DNA of 64,000 bases from Pantoea coffeiphila (GCF_016909495.1 NZ_JAFBFW010000003.1:248001-312000), one strand, 5' to 3'; shown: positions 10,001 to 18,053, counted from the stretch's first letter. Made by a program: numbers and translations. The notes: generated by a model from the letters alone, not told the origin.

Positions 10001-10176
10001 CGCTGATGCTGGCAACCGGGGCGAGCGCTACGACTCAGCACGCCATCGGCACCGGGGTATTCGGTGGGATGATTACCGGGACAATTCTGGCGGTGTTCTT
10101 TGTGCCTGCGTTCTTCCTGTTCGTGATGGCTGCGGCCGATAAACTGCGTGCCCTCACCAGCAAATCAAATCGGTAA
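7063..10176 (+). CDS. RND multidrug efflux pump, inner-membrane subunit (AcrB/AdeB family)
   Basis: This 1037-residue protein has the full length and layout of an HAE-1 pump: 12 transmembrane helices and two large periplasmic loops after helices 1 and 7. The N-terminus MPQFFINRPIFAWVIALFI is diagnostic. The proton-relay acidic pair lies in helix 4 (GIIVDDAIVVVENVERL), and the helix-10 Lys is in GLSAKNAILIVEF. It forms a proton-driven trimer that exports drugs, dyes, detergents or plant antimicrobials. The substrate range cannot be read from sequence. It is cotranscribed with the adaptor gene. Confidence 0.93.
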   Translation: MPQFFINRPIFAWVIALFIVLFGLIAIPQLPVAQYPSVAPPSVSITVNYPGATPQTMNESVISLIERELSGVDDLLYFESSSDTSGMGTITVTFKPGTDIKLAQVDVQNQIKVVEPRLPQTVRQNGLTVEAASSNFLMIVGLNSAPGRFSEADLSDYFARNLTEELRRVEGVGKVQAFGAEKAMRVWVDPARLISYSLTISDITNAISLQNAQIAPGRIGDSPSVDGQRSSYPLTVSGQLGTPEEFRQIVLKANTDGSRVTLGDVARVELGLQTYSFSIRDNGVPSTAAAIQLSPGANAVKTSAAVQARLAELANTMPEGMSYSVPFDTAPFVKISIEKVIHTFIEAMVLVFLVMFLFLQNVRYTFIPAIVAPIALLGTFTVMMLSGFSINVLTMFGMVLAIGIIVDDAIVVVENVERLMAEEGLSPREATEKAMREITGAVIGITLVLTAVFIPMGLASGSVGIIYRQFTLSMAVSILFSAFLALTLTPALCATLLKPITPESHHKGRFFSAFNRGFDRLSSGYASWLGRLLKKTGRMMLLYAALCAVLAFGFKVLPSSFLPEEDQGYFITSLQLPSDATTERTSDVVQKLEALIAERPGVDRNLSILGFSFAGSGSNSALAFTMMKDWGERSGATAQGEAAWVQEAMSSVPDATVMSLLPPPIAELGNSTGFTLRLEDRAGHDYKTQMAALHMLLGAAAGSAVVQDVYPDGLPDGTSINLRIDRQKAEAMGVTFSDISQTLSGAMGSSYVNDFPNGGRIQQVIVQADAPYRMHLKDVLSLYVRNKSGGMVPLSEFVQADWQTSPLQLIRYQGYPAFRLAGSAAPGYSSGDAMAEMERLAGELPSGFAVEWTGQSQQELQSASQAPMLMMLSMLVVFLVLAALYESWTIPLSVMLVVPLGLLGTVGAVLLRDMSNDVFFKVGMITIIGLSAKNAILIVEFARQLYREEGNIVSATLRAARMRLRPILMTSLAFTLGVVPLMLATGASATTQHAIGTGVFGGMITGTILAVFFVPAFFLFVMAAADKLRALTSKSNR

Positions 10177-10187
10177 TAAAACAACAC

Positions 10188-10214
10188 AGCAGGCAGCTTA
10201 AGGGCGCTGCCTGC
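10188..10214 (+). terminator. Strong stem-loop after the RND pump gene
   Basis: AGCAGGCAGC and GCTGCCTGCT form a perfect 10-bp stem with a 7-base loop. No T tract follows, so it may attenuate or stabilise mRNA rather than end transcription before the MarA-like gene. Confidence 0.45.
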
Positions 10215-10250
10215 TCTGAGTTCAGGCTGATTTTAACTCAGGAGGACAGC

Positions 10251-10580
10251 ATGGATATCCAGCAAGAAACCGTCGACGACATTCTGCCATGGATTGATGA
10301 ACATATCGGACTGCCGCTGCACATTCAGGATGTTGCCGCCCGCTCGGGTTATTCAAAATGGTATTTTCAGCGCCTTTTCCGTCAGCGAATGAATCAGACC
10401 CTGGGAAGTTATATTCGCGATCGCCGACTGTATTATGCCTCGCAGGATTTGGCGCTGACCGAACTGACCGTTCTGGATATTGCGCTGCGTTACGGTTTTG
10501 AAAGCCAACAATCGTTCACCCGCCTGTTCACCCGCTACTTTAAGGCGCCGCCCGCCCGATGGCGGCGGACGCAGCGCTAA
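10251..10580 (+). CDS. MarA/RamA-like AraC-family activator
   Basis: This 109-residue protein consists of two AraC-type helix-turn-helix motifs without a ligand domain, as in MarA, SoxS and RamA. The first is around IQDVAARSGYSKWYFQRLFRQ and the second around VLDIALRYGFESQQSFTRLF. It ends shortly after the conserved PPARWR. Such short activators turn on acrAB, tolC and other efflux or stress genes. The gene lies 74 bp behind the RND pump on the same strand, with an AGGAGG-type ribosome site. It may be cotranscribed and could connect this pump to the wider mar-type regulon (inference). Confidence 0.85.
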   Translation: MDIQQETVDDILPWIDEHIGLPLHIQDVAARSGYSKWYFQRLFRQRMNQTLGSYIRDRRLYYASQDLALTELTVLDIALRYGFESQQSFTRLFTRYFKAPPARWRRTQR

Positions 10581-10942
10581 CGTTTTTCGCCTTAAAAGTC
10601 ATTAATACGCTTATTTTTTGGCTAAAAAATCGTCCATTTATAACTTTTGTTATTAATTTTAGCGATTGTTTATTAAAAATTAATAGTCACCCACTCTTAA
10701 AGCAGTCTCCAGACAGATGTGAACAAATGTATATTTGTCGGCGAAATAGCATTCTTTGACGCCGACAGTATTAACGAACTCTCCTTAACGAGACTCGCTA
10801 TCTGACGCCTTAATCTTGCGGCTTCCGGTCAGTTGAAGTTTCTATTCACCATTGCACAAATACGTATGGCGAAAAGTCGACGACTTTGTGCAGGACCGCT
10901 GTTGGCTAATTGATAAATAACTCTCTCCGACAAGGATAAGCA
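10581..10942 (+). promoter_or_regulatory. AT-rich upstream region of the type 3 fimbrial operon
   Basis: This 362-bp stretch has no gene. It holds a palindrome ACAAAT-GTAT-ATTTGT at 10723-10738, a perfect AAAGTCG-A-CGACTTT at 10873-10887, and an 8-bp inverted repeat TGCACAAA (10853-10860) / TTTGTGCA (10885-10892). One of these could be the site of the PilZ activator, and the last two could fold in a leader RNA. The operon promoter must lie here, but I could not place it with confidence. Confidence 0.4.
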
Positions 10943-11551
10943 ATGAAAAAGGTAATTCTTTCCGCCGCGATGGCGACTGCGTTTTTAGGCCTGTCTGCAG
11001 CGAATGCGGCTGACCAGAATGTGGGTGGTGGTCAGGTTAATTTCTTCGGTAAAGTGACCGATGTTTCTTGTACTGTTTCCGTTAATGGCCAGGGCAGCGA
11101 TGCCAATGTTTATCTGTCTCCAGTGACCTTAACGGAAGTGAAAGGCGCAGCGGCTGATACACTGCTGAAACCAAAATCTTTCACCATCGACGTGTCTAAC
11201 TGCCAGGCCGCTGACGGCACCGCGCAGGACGATCTGACCAAGCTGGGCGTGAACTGGACCGGTGGTAACCTGCTGGCTGGCGCTACCGGCAAACAGCAGG
11301 GCTACCTGGCGAACACCGAAGCCGCCGGTGCTAAAAACATTCAGCTGGTTCTGGCAACAGACAGTGCCACCGCACTGACCAACAAAATCATCCCTGGCGA
11401 CAGCACCCAGCCGAAAGTAACCGGCGACGCTGCGGCCGTACAGGACGGTGCACGCTTCACGTATATCGTGGGCTACGCGACCGGCACCCCGTCTGCTGTC
11501 ACCACCGGTGTGGTGAACAGCTACGCGACTTACGAAATTACCTACCAGTAA
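10943..11551 (+). CDS. mrkA: Type 3 fimbriae major pilin MrkA
   Basis: This 202-residue pilin is the structural subunit of the type 3 fimbrial shaft. It has a signal peptide ending at about residue 22 (AANA-AD). The mature chain begins with [17 protein letters not shown], and the two Cys that form the pilin disulfide are present. The C-terminus YATYEITYQ is the beta-zipper with the penultimate Tyr. The sequence is nearly that of Klebsiella MrkA through the segments [18 protein letters not shown] and [16 protein letters not shown], and the length is the same. It is the first gene of mrkABCDF and has a good ribosome site (AAGGA). Confidence 0.96.
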   Translation: MKKVILSAAMATAFLGLSAANAADQNVGGGQVNFFGKVTDVSCTVSVNGQGSDANVYLSPVTLTEVKGAAADTLLKPKSFTIDVSNCQAADGTAQDDLTKLGVNWTGGNLLAGATGKQQGYLANTEAAGAKNIQLVLATDSATALTNKIIPGDSTQPKVTGDAAAVQDGARFTYIVGYATGTPSAVTTGVVNSYATYEITYQ

Positions 11552-11601
11552 TTACTGCCTGAAATTAAAACGGCCTTTATCAGCCGATTTAAACAGTGAT
11601 A

Positions 11602-11632
11602 AAGCGGCACGTGCTGCCGCTTATTTTTTATT
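11602..11632 (+). terminator. Attenuator-like hairpin between mrkA and mrkB
   Basis: AAGCGGCA (11602-11609) and TGCCGCTT (11615-11622) form an 8-bp GC-rich stem followed by ATTTTTTATTTT. Partial termination here would yield more mrkA message than downstream messages, matching the need for many shaft subunits. Confidence 0.7.
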
Positions 11633-11643
11633 TTGAGGTCAGC

Positions 11644-12345
11644 ATGAAGTCGATTGCCCTTTTTTTCTTTTCCATTTTTAGTGTTGCGGCCAGCGCCAAC
11701 AATATTATTGTCAACGGCACCCGCTTTATTTATCCGGGAAATGAAAAAGAAATAACGGTGCAGCTTTCCAACACCGCCGACCGCCCGGCGCTGGCGCAAA
11801 CTTGGCTGGATAACGGTAATCCCGACGCCACGCCGGATACCATCACCACGCCGTTTATTATTACTCCGCCAATTTCCCGCGTGGATGCCAAAAGCGGCCA
11901 GACGCTGCGTATCAAACTCGGCAGCGATGCCGGCTTAGCCAAAGATAAAGAGACGCTGTGGTGGCTGAACCTGCTGGAAATCCCGCCAGTGGTCGCTAAC
12001 GGCAAAAATGAAGGGCAAAACGTCCTGCAGCTGGCGATTCGCTCACGGTTTAAATTTATTTATCGCCCGGCAGGCCTCGGCAACCGCGATGCGGCGGCGG
12101 AAAAACTCGCACTCTCCGCCAGCGGTAATCGCTTATCAGTATCGAACCCCACGCCGTTTTATATCACCGTCAGCCGCATTTCGCGCGACGGCGTCAGGCC
12201 GCTCAATGGCAAAACGGTGATGCTTGCCCCGCAGTCAAGCCAGGTGATTGCACTGAACGCGTCGGTGAGCAAAGGCGAGACGCTGACTGTTAACAATATC
12301 AATGACTATGGTGCCGATGTTGCTGTGAAAGTCGCCGTTCAATAA
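11644..12345 (+). CDS. mrkB: Type 3 fimbriae periplasmic chaperone MrkB
   Basis: This 233-residue PapD-type chaperone folds and escorts Mrk subunits to the usher by donor-strand complementation. It carries a signal peptide of about 19 residues (to AASA-NN). Two Ig-like domains follow, with the conserved chaperone pattern LWWLNLLEIPP in strand G1. The ATG at 11644 follows a good TGAGGTC ribosome site, and an upstream in-frame ATG at 11596 lies inside the preceding hairpin region and is rejected. Length equals Klebsiella MrkB. Confidence 0.93.
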   Translation: MKSIALFFFSIFSVAASANNIIVNGTRFIYPGNEKEITVQLSNTADRPALAQTWLDNGNPDATPDTITTPFIITPPISRVDAKSGQTLRIKLGSDAGLAKDKETLWWLNLLEIPPVVANGKNEGQNVLQLAIRSRFKFIYRPAGLGNRDAAAEKLALSASGNRLSVSNPTPFYITVSRISRDGVRPLNGKTVMLAPQSSQVIALNASVSKGETLTVNNINDYGADVAVKVAVQ

Positions 12346-12356
12346 GGGTGAAAATA

Positions 12357-14843
12357 ATGAAGCAGAAGTTATTCTGCCCGGGAAGTTTACGCACGGCGAT
12401 GGCAATTGCGCTCTGCGGCTTGCCGTTAGTTTCCAGCGGACAGGAAAACCCAGGGGCGACCTACACCTTTAACGACGGTTTTATCGTCGGCAGCCGTGAA
12501 AAAGTCGATCTGTCACGATTCTCTACCAGCGCCATCACCGAGGGAACCTACTCACTTGACGTGTACACCAACGGCGAGTGGAAAGGGCGCTACGATCTCA
12601 ATGTCACCCGCGATCAAGACGGGAAAATGGGGATCTGTTACACCCGGGCCATGCTGGCGCAGTTTGGTATTGCCGCCGAGAAGCTCAACCCCACGCTCAG
12701 CCAGCAGGAAGGCTTCTGCGGCCGTTTGCCGGAGTGGCACAGCGAAGACACGATTAAAGATAACCTGATTCAGTCCTCTCTGCGGCTGGAAATCTCCGTA
12801 CCGCAAATCTATGAAGATCAGCGCTTTAAAAACTTCGTCAGCCCGGAATTCTGGGATAAAGGCATTACCGCGCTGAACCTGGGCTGGATGGCGAACACCT
12901 GGACCAGCCACGCTTCGGCCGGTGAAAGTTCGGATAACAGCAGTGCCTATCTGGGCATCAATGCGGGATTTTCCTGGGACGGCTGGCTGCTGAAGCACGT
13001 GGGGAATCTGAACTGGCAGCAGCAGCAGGGCAAGGCGCGCTGGAGCAGTAACCAGACCTACGTACAGCGGCCGCTGCCGCAGGTCGATTCCATCGTCAGC
13101 GCGGGGCAAATCTTCACCAACGGTGAGTTCTTCGACACCATTGGCGTGCGTGGTGTGAATCTGGCGACCGACGACAATATGCTGCCTGACGGAATGCGTT
13201 CTTACGCGCCGGAGATCCGCGGCGTGGCGCAGAGTAACGCGCTGGTAACGGTCCGTCAGGGCGCGAATATGATTTATCAGACGACCGTGCCGCCGGGGCC
13301 GTTTGTATTAAAAGATGTCTATCCTTCCGGCTACGGCAGCGATTTGGAAGTGTCGGTGAAAGAATCCGATGGCAGCACAGAAGTGTTTAATGTGCCCTAC
13401 GCCTCGGTGGCGCAGCTGCTGCGTCCGGGGATGACGCGCTATGCGCTCTCCGCCGGTAAGGTTGATGACAGTTCGCTGCGAAACCGGCCCGTGCTGTATC
13501 AGGCGACCTGGCAGCACGGTCTGAATAACCTGTTTACCGGCTATGTCGGCGCTACCGGCTTTAATGATTATCAGGCCTTCCTGCTCGGCACCGGGATGAA
13601 TACCGGTTTCGGTGCGCTCTCCTTCGATATCACCCAGTCACGGCTGAGAAGCGATACGCTGAATGAAAACGGCCAGAGCTACCGCGCCACCTTTAACCGG
13701 ATGTTCACCGAAACCCAGACCAGCATCGTGCTGGCGGCGTATCGCTACTCCACCAAAGGTTATTACAACCTGAACGACGCGCTGTTTGCGGTCGATCAGG
13801 AGAAATACTACGACAGCAATTACACCCAGTGGCGGCAGAAAAACGGCCTGACCTTTACCGTCAACCAGAGCCTGCCGGACGGCTGGGGTGGTTTTTATCT
13901 GAGCGGCCGCATCTCCGATTACTGGAACCGCTCCGGCACCGAGAAGCAGTATCAGCTCAGCTACAACAATATGTTTGGCCGCCTGTCATGGTCGGTGGGC
14001 GCTCAGCGCGTTTATACCCCGGACAGCTCCGGCCACAGCCGCGACGACCGCGTGTCGCTTAACTTCAGCTATCCGCTGTGGTTCGGCGAGGGGCGTACCG
14101 CAAATCTGACCTCGAATACCTCATTTAATAACTCGCACTTCGGCAGCTCGCAGATTGGCGTGAACGGCTCGCTGGATAGCAGCAATAACCTGAATTACGG
14201 CATTTCCACCACCACCTCCAGCGGCGGCGAGCATGATGTGGCGCTGAACGGCAGCTATCGTACGCCGCTGGCCACGCTGAACGGCAGCTACAGCCAGGGC
14301 GCGGGCTATCGCCAGAGCGGGCTGGGCGGCAGCGGGACGCTGATTGCCCACGGTGGCGGCATTGTGCTGTCGCCGGAGACCGGCACGACCATGGCATTGA
14401 TCGAAGCGAAAGATGCGGCAGGTGCTGAACTGCCGGGTTCACCGGGGACGCGCGTGGATAAAAACGGCTATGCGGTTCTGCCGTACCTGCGCCCCTACCG
14501 CATCAATGCGGTTGAAATTGACCCGAAAGGCAGCAGTGACGATGTCGCGTTCGAGCGAACGGTGGCTCAGGTGGTGCCGTGGGAAGACAGCGTGGTGAAA
14601 GTGGCCTTCAATACGTCAATTCAGAACAACATCACACTGCTGGCTCGCCAGGCAAACCGTGCGCCGCTGCCGTTTGCCGCCTCCGTTTACGATGCGGACG
14701 GCAAGGCGATTGGCGTCGTAGGCCAGGGCAGCATGCTGTTTATCAGCGATGCCAGCGCACGGCGCGCGGTGGTGAAGTGGAGCGGCGGAGAGTGTTCCGT
14801 TGAGCTGGGCCAGGAAAACAATAAGGAAAGGGTATGTCGCTGA
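12357..14843 (+). CDS. mrkC: Type 3 fimbriae outer-membrane usher MrkC
   Basis: This 828-residue usher is the outer-membrane pore for assembly and secretion of the fimbria. After the signal peptide (about 30 residues) come the N-terminal chaperone-binding domain, the 24-strand barrel, the plug domain (about residues 230-310) and two C-terminal domains. Conserved pieces include YTFNDGFIVG, GAYVLKDVYPSGYGSDL-like text (PFVLKDVYPSGYGSD) and the final GGECSVELGQ. The ATG at 12357 follows AAGGGTG, and an in-frame GTG at 12348 is less likely. The gene ends 10 bases inside mrkD, a sign of translational coupling. Confidence 0.94.
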   Translation: MKQKLFCPGSLRTAMAIALCGLPLVSSGQENPGATYTFNDGFIVGSREKVDLSRFSTSAITEGTYSLDVYTNGEWKGRYDLNVTRDQDGKMGICYTRAMLAQFGIAAEKLNPTLSQQEGFCGRLPEWHSEDTIKDNLIQSSLRLEISVPQIYEDQRFKNFVSPEFWDKGITALNLGWMANTWTSHASAGESSDNSSAYLGINAGFSWDGWLLKHVGNLNWQQQQGKARWSSNQTYVQRPLPQVDSIVSAGQIFTNGEFFDTIGVRGVNLATDDNMLPDGMRSYAPEIRGVAQSNALVTVRQGANMIYQTTVPPGPFVLKDVYPSGYGSDLEVSVKESDGSTEVFNVPYASVAQLLRPGMTRYALSAGKVDDSSLRNRPVLYQATWQHGLNNLFTGYVGATGFNDYQAFLLGTGMNTGFGALSFDITQSRLRSDTLNENGQSYRATFNRMFTETQTSIVLAAYRYSTKGYYNLNDALFAVDQEKYYDSNYTQWRQKNGLTFTVNQSLPDGWGGFYLSGRISDYWNRSGTEKQYQLSYNNMFGRLSWSVGAQRVYTPDSSGHSRDDRVSLNFSYPLWFGEGRTANLTSNTSFNNSHFGSSQIGVNGSLDSSNNLNYGISTTTSSGGEHDVALNGSYRTPLATLNGSYSQGAGYRQSGLGGSGTLIAHGGGIVLSPETGTTMALIEAKDAAGAELPGSPGTRVDKNGYAVLPYLRPYRINAVEIDPKGSSDDVAFERTVAQVVPWEDSVVKVAFNTSIQNNITLLARQANRAPLPFAASVYDADGKAIGVVGQGSMLFISDASARRAVVKWSGGECSVELGQENNKERVCR

Positions 14844-15829
14844 GTAAGCAGCTGGTTATCTTGATGGGGCTGATGATGATGGGGACAACCTCCGCCTGGG
14901 CAGCCTGTACCCGACTCTCTCAGCCAACGGTACAGCTGGATATGGTGGTGGGCAGGGTGGTGGTGCCGCCCGATCTGCCGGTGGGTTCGGTGATTGCCAC
15001 CCGAAACTGGACGATGAATGCGCCGGGCGGTGCAAGCTACACCTGTACCTCCGGCACCAACCGCTTTGTGGCGAAGATGGCGCTGGCGGGCAGTACCAAT
15101 CTGGGTAATAAGGTGTTTTCTACCAACGTGCCGGGAATCGGCATGCGCTTCAGCCGCGGCGGGGCCACGGTGAATATTATCTACCCGGATACCTATTCCT
15201 CATCGATAACCCGAACCACGACCTATTCTCTGGAGGGGTCGCGCTTCACCCTGGAGATTATTAAAACCGCCACCACCACCGGAAGCGGTACGCTGGCGGC
15301 AGGAAAATATACGACCTACGACTGGGAGAACGGTAATAATCCCATTCTGGACACCTATCTGAGTGCCAATGCGATCACCATTGTTTCGCCTTCCTGTACG
15401 GTATTGAGTGGTACTAATATGAATGTTGATGTGGGCGCAATTAAACGTTCCGATTTAAACGGAGTCGGTACGACTGCGGGCGGAAGAGATTTTAATATTC
15501 AGCTGCAGTGCAGTGGCGGCTTAAGCGCTTCCGGGTTTGCTAACATCAATACGACGTTCTCGGGGAATCTGGCCACCAATACCACCGCGACCAAAGGGGC
15601 ACTGATTAACGAAAAAACCGGCAATTCGGCGGCAAAAGGGATCGGTATTCAGGTGCTGAAAGACGGAACGCCAATCGAGTTTAATAAAAAATACAACATC
15701 GGTACGCTACAGAGCCAGGAAACGCGCTATATCACCTTACCGTACCGCGCCCGTTTCTATCAGTACCTGCCGACCACCTCGACCGGTGAAGTGGAATCTC
15801 ATATGGTCTTTAACCTGACGTACGATTAA
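14834..15829 (+). CDS. mrkD: Type 3 fimbriae tip adhesin MrkD
   Basis: This 331-residue protein has the size of Klebsiella MrkD. It has a signal peptide of about 23 residues (SAWA-AC). An N-terminal receptor-binding lectin-type domain (about residues 24-185) is rich in Thr, Ser and Gly, and a C-terminal pilin domain starts around SPSCTVLSG. The protein ends with VFNLTYD, the donor-strand motif. In Klebsiella this adhesin mediates binding to collagen and matrix. The receptor-binding domain is the most variable part, so the target here is unknown. Its start overlaps the mrkC stop. Confidence 0.9.
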   Translation: MSLSKQLVILMGLMMMGTTSAWAACTRLSQPTVQLDMVVGRVVVPPDLPVGSVIATRNWTMNAPGGASYTCTSGTNRFVAKMALAGSTNLGNKVFSTNVPGIGMRFSRGGATVNIIYPDTYSSSITRTTTYSLEGSRFTLEIIKTATTTGSGTLAAGKYTTYDWENGNNPILDTYLSANAITIVSPSCTVLSGTNMNVDVGAIKRSDLNGVGTTAGGRDFNIQLQCSGGLSASGFANINTTFSGNLATNTTATKGALINEKTGNSAAKGIGIQVLKDGTPIEFNKKYNIGTLQSQETRYITLPYRARFYQYLPTTSTGEVESHMVFNLTYD

Positions 15830-15843
15830 CCCGGGAGGTGGAT

Positions 15844-16494
15844 ATGAGCGAATTGTTATCGTATTTAACCCTTAAAAAGATCGTTCAGATGATTCTGCTG
15901 GGCTGCGGTTTAACCGCCTTTTCAGCCCTGGGGAAGATGCCTTTCTATGATGATGGGCGGATCGATTTTCGTGGGCGAGTTAGCGATACGTCATGCAGCG
16001 TGGCGCTAAATGGCAGTAATAATGCCGGTAGCGGTAATATCTGGCTGGCGCCGGTCAGTCTTACTGAAGTTCACCAGCGTGGGGCGGGGGCGTTTATGAA
16101 TCCCCAGGCTTTCACGCTGGAGCTGTCAAAATGTCAGCTAAATTCACCGGGTACGGAAGATCTGCAAATACCGCTTCCGGTAGTCAGCGTGCGCTGGATT
16201 AGTGGTGTGGGTATAAGTGCGGTGAATAACGACAGTGCAGAGTACCTGGACAATATTTTACCCGACGGTGCACGCCATATTTACCTGGCTCTGGCGACCA
16301 ATGACGGCAGCACGCTGGCGGCGGAAAATAAAATTGTTCCGGCCGATCCGCAGCAGAATCAGGTTCAGATGCAGGATCAATCGCCAAGCAGTGGCGTATT
16401 AACCTATTATATAGGCTATGTAACCACCTCGCCGCAGCAGGTGACCAGCGGGCCGATTAGTAGCCTGGCAACGCTGGAGCTGGTTTATAATTAA
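15844..16494 (+). CDS. mrkF: Type 3 fimbriae minor pilin MrkF
   Basis: This 216-residue minor subunit has a signal-anchor-like N-terminus (about residues 13-32). The mature part closely parallels MrkA: FRGRVSDTSCSVALNG, IWLAPVSLTEV, then FTLELSKCQL and a C-terminal LATLELVYN. In Klebsiella, MrkF sits in the shaft and anchors or stabilises the fimbria on the surface. The ATG at 15844 follows GGGAGG, while an in-frame GTG at 15838 overlaps that ribosome site. It is the last gene of the operon. Confidence 0.9.
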   Translation: MSELLSYLTLKKIVQMILLGCGLTAFSALGKMPFYDDGRIDFRGRVSDTSCSVALNGSNNAGSGNIWLAPVSLTEVHQRGAGAFMNPQAFTLELSKCQLNSPGTEDLQIPLPVVSVRWISGVGISAVNNDSAEYLDNILPDGARHIYLALATNDGSTLAAENKIVPADPQQNQVQMQDQSPSSGVLTYYIGYVTTSPQQVTSGPISSLATLELVYN

Positions 16495-16509
16495 TAATAT
16501 CAAAGAGTG

Positions 16510-16529
16510 ATGCCGGGTTGCTCCGGCAT
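16510..16529. terminator. Bidirectional terminator between mrkF and mrkJ
   Basis: ATGCCGG (16510-16516) and CCGGCAT (16523-16529) form a stem with a 6-base loop between convergent genes. A/T-rich sequence lies on both sides. Confidence 0.6.
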
Positions 16530-16530
16530 A

Positions 16531-17244
16531 TTAAATAACAACCTCTTCCTGCACCAGTTGTTCAATACTGACTTCCTGCCAGTAAAACCCCTGCATTGCA
16601 AACCATTCCATGCCGCTTAGCCAGCGTTGATGTTCTTCGTTCTCAACACCTTCGATAATCACCCGGTGGTTATTTTTTGACAGGAATGTAATTAACGCCT
16701 GCATGAGCTGGCGTCCGTGTTCTTTTTCTATTAAATGCCAGAAGAATTCCTTGTCAATTTTTACGTAATTAAAATGATAGCCACGAATAGCACCGATCCC
16801 GGCGTAACCAGAACCAAAGTCATCCAGCCAGAGCGAAACGTTCAGCGGCAATAAACGGTTTACCGGCGCGTGGCCCAGTAAGCTGACTGAGTATTCAGCC
16901 ACCTCAAAATGCACATGTTCCAGCCGTTCAATTCTTTCCGCAATATCATGACGTTGCAGAAGCGAGAGGATATGATCGTCGATATTGATAGTAAGAAACA
17001 CGGCGTTATCCAGGAACCAGTCTCTGTGCTGTTCTGCCTGTGCCAGCTGCTCGATAAAAATATCTTCACGTAATGAATTGTTTACATTGCGAAAAAAAAC
17101 ATCGGGGGAGACGGTGATTCGGTCAAAGCGGCTCAGGCATTCAACGGCAACCAGTTTTCCTTCAGGTGAGAACATTTTCTGATAAACATAGCGAATGGCT
17201 ATATCACCACGAGATAACGTATCGATAAGCATCGTATTGCTCAT
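16531..17244 (-). CDS. mrkJ: EAL-domain c-di-GMP phosphodiesterase MrkJ
   Basis: This 237-residue stand-alone EAL-domain protein should hydrolyse c-di-GMP to pGpG. The EAL signature is changed to ECL (VECLSRF), with the catalytic Glu kept. Other metal- and substrate-binding elements are intact: LTINID, FEVAE, LDDFGSG, KIDKEFF, IIEGVE and QGFYW. Activity is therefore expected. Klebsiella MrkJ has nearly the same length and the same place next to the fimbrial genes, where it lowers c-di-GMP and hence fimbriation. It is convergent with mrkF and follows the mrkH-like gene on the same strand. Confidence 0.88.
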   Translation of the reverse strand: MSNTMLIDTLSRGDIAIRYVYQKMFSPEGKLVAVECLSRFDRITVSPDVFFRNVNNSLREDIFIEQLAQAEQHRDWFLDNAVFLTINIDDHILSLLQRHDIAERIERLEHVHFEVAEYSVSLLGHAPVNRLLPLNVSLWLDDFGSGYAGIGAIRGYHFNYVKIDKEFFWHLIEKEHGRQLMQALITFLSKNNHRVIIEGVENEEHQRWLSGMEWFAMQGFYWQEVSIEQLVQEEVVI

Positions 17245-17342
17245 TATTTTTCAGGTGTCAGTTTTTATTTGATGTGTCATCACCGGCGGCAATGACAACC
17301 AGAATACACAATATGTTATTCAAATTTAAATATAATTTGGAA

Positions 17343-18053
17343 CTAAAATCGTCTTGACTTAAGTTTCTGATCGACGGTTATCTTTAATACGGTGTCCTCG
17401 ATGTATTTCTTAGTGTCGGGGTTTTTATAGTTGAATTTACAGGAGATGCGAAATGCATTTCGTTCATGAGAACGATCCTGATACACCGGCGTGACGTTAA
17501 CCACTTTCAGACTGGTAACAATAATACCGTATTCCGCAAGTGAAATCTCCACATTGTCTAATGCCATTCCTTTATCCATAAACTTTTTTTTGAAGGATTC
17601 AGATATAAAAGAACATCCTCCCTCAGAAAGGTCATTGATAGTACATCTATAGCTTTCACCGCTCTTGTGTCGACCCGAACAGAAGAAACCCGAATCGTTT
17701 TTAACGCGTACGCGTTGTGTTAAGCGACGTTGCAAAATGTTAATGCTATCAGGCAAAAAAAAAGCAATGGCATTGGCGGTGTTTTGACGGTCACTTTCGG
17801 TGCTTAATGCAGCACTGAACTCAATTTTTCCTAACTGGCTGTGTAATACAAAAGAAAACCCAGCGCTGTCAGTAATTGATGGAAAATCCGAATCATCAGG
17901 ATTAATATAAAAACATGAGAAATCAACCTTTTTGATATTTGCTGCCCACAATTCTCCTTTATGATAAATGTCTATTTCAGATTTAACTCTGCACTCTTCT
18001 CTCAAGATTGCCAATATTTCATATTTAGACTCTTTTAAGATCCCCACTGACAT
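17343..18053 (-). CDS. mrkH: PilZ-domain c-di-GMP-responsive activator MrkH
   Basis: This 236-residue protein resembles Klebsiella MrkH, a c-di-GMP receptor that activates mrkABCDF. The N-terminal YcgR-like domain starts with ESKYEILAILREE and contains the segment FVLHSQLGKIEFSAAL. The C-terminal PilZ domain has the RxxxR motif (RRLTQRVRVK, about residue 108) and the DxSxxG motif (INDLSEGGCSF), the two c-di-GMP contacts. I chose the ATG at 18053 because AGAGGA lies 6-7 bases before it, while the ATG at 18068 lacks such a site. The LuxR-like mrkI found beside mrkH in Klebsiella is absent. Confidence 0.85.
   Translation of the reverse strand: MSVGILKESKYEILAILREECRVKSEIDIYHKGELWAANIKKVDFSCFYINPDDSDFPSITDSAGFSFVLHSQLGKIEFSAALSTESDRQNTANAIAFFLPDSINILQRRLTQRVRVKNDSGFFCSGRHKSGESYRCTINDLSEGGCSFISESFKKKFMDKGMALDNVEISLAEYGIIVTSLKVVNVTPVYQDRSHERNAFRISCKFNYKNPDTKKYIEDTVLKITVDQKLKSRRF

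Noticed and set aside
10853..10892. Invertible promoter (fim-switch-like) upstream of mrkA
   Set aside because: The inverted repeats are only 8 bp, enclose about 24 bp, and no recombinase gene is nearby. A hairpin or operator is simpler.
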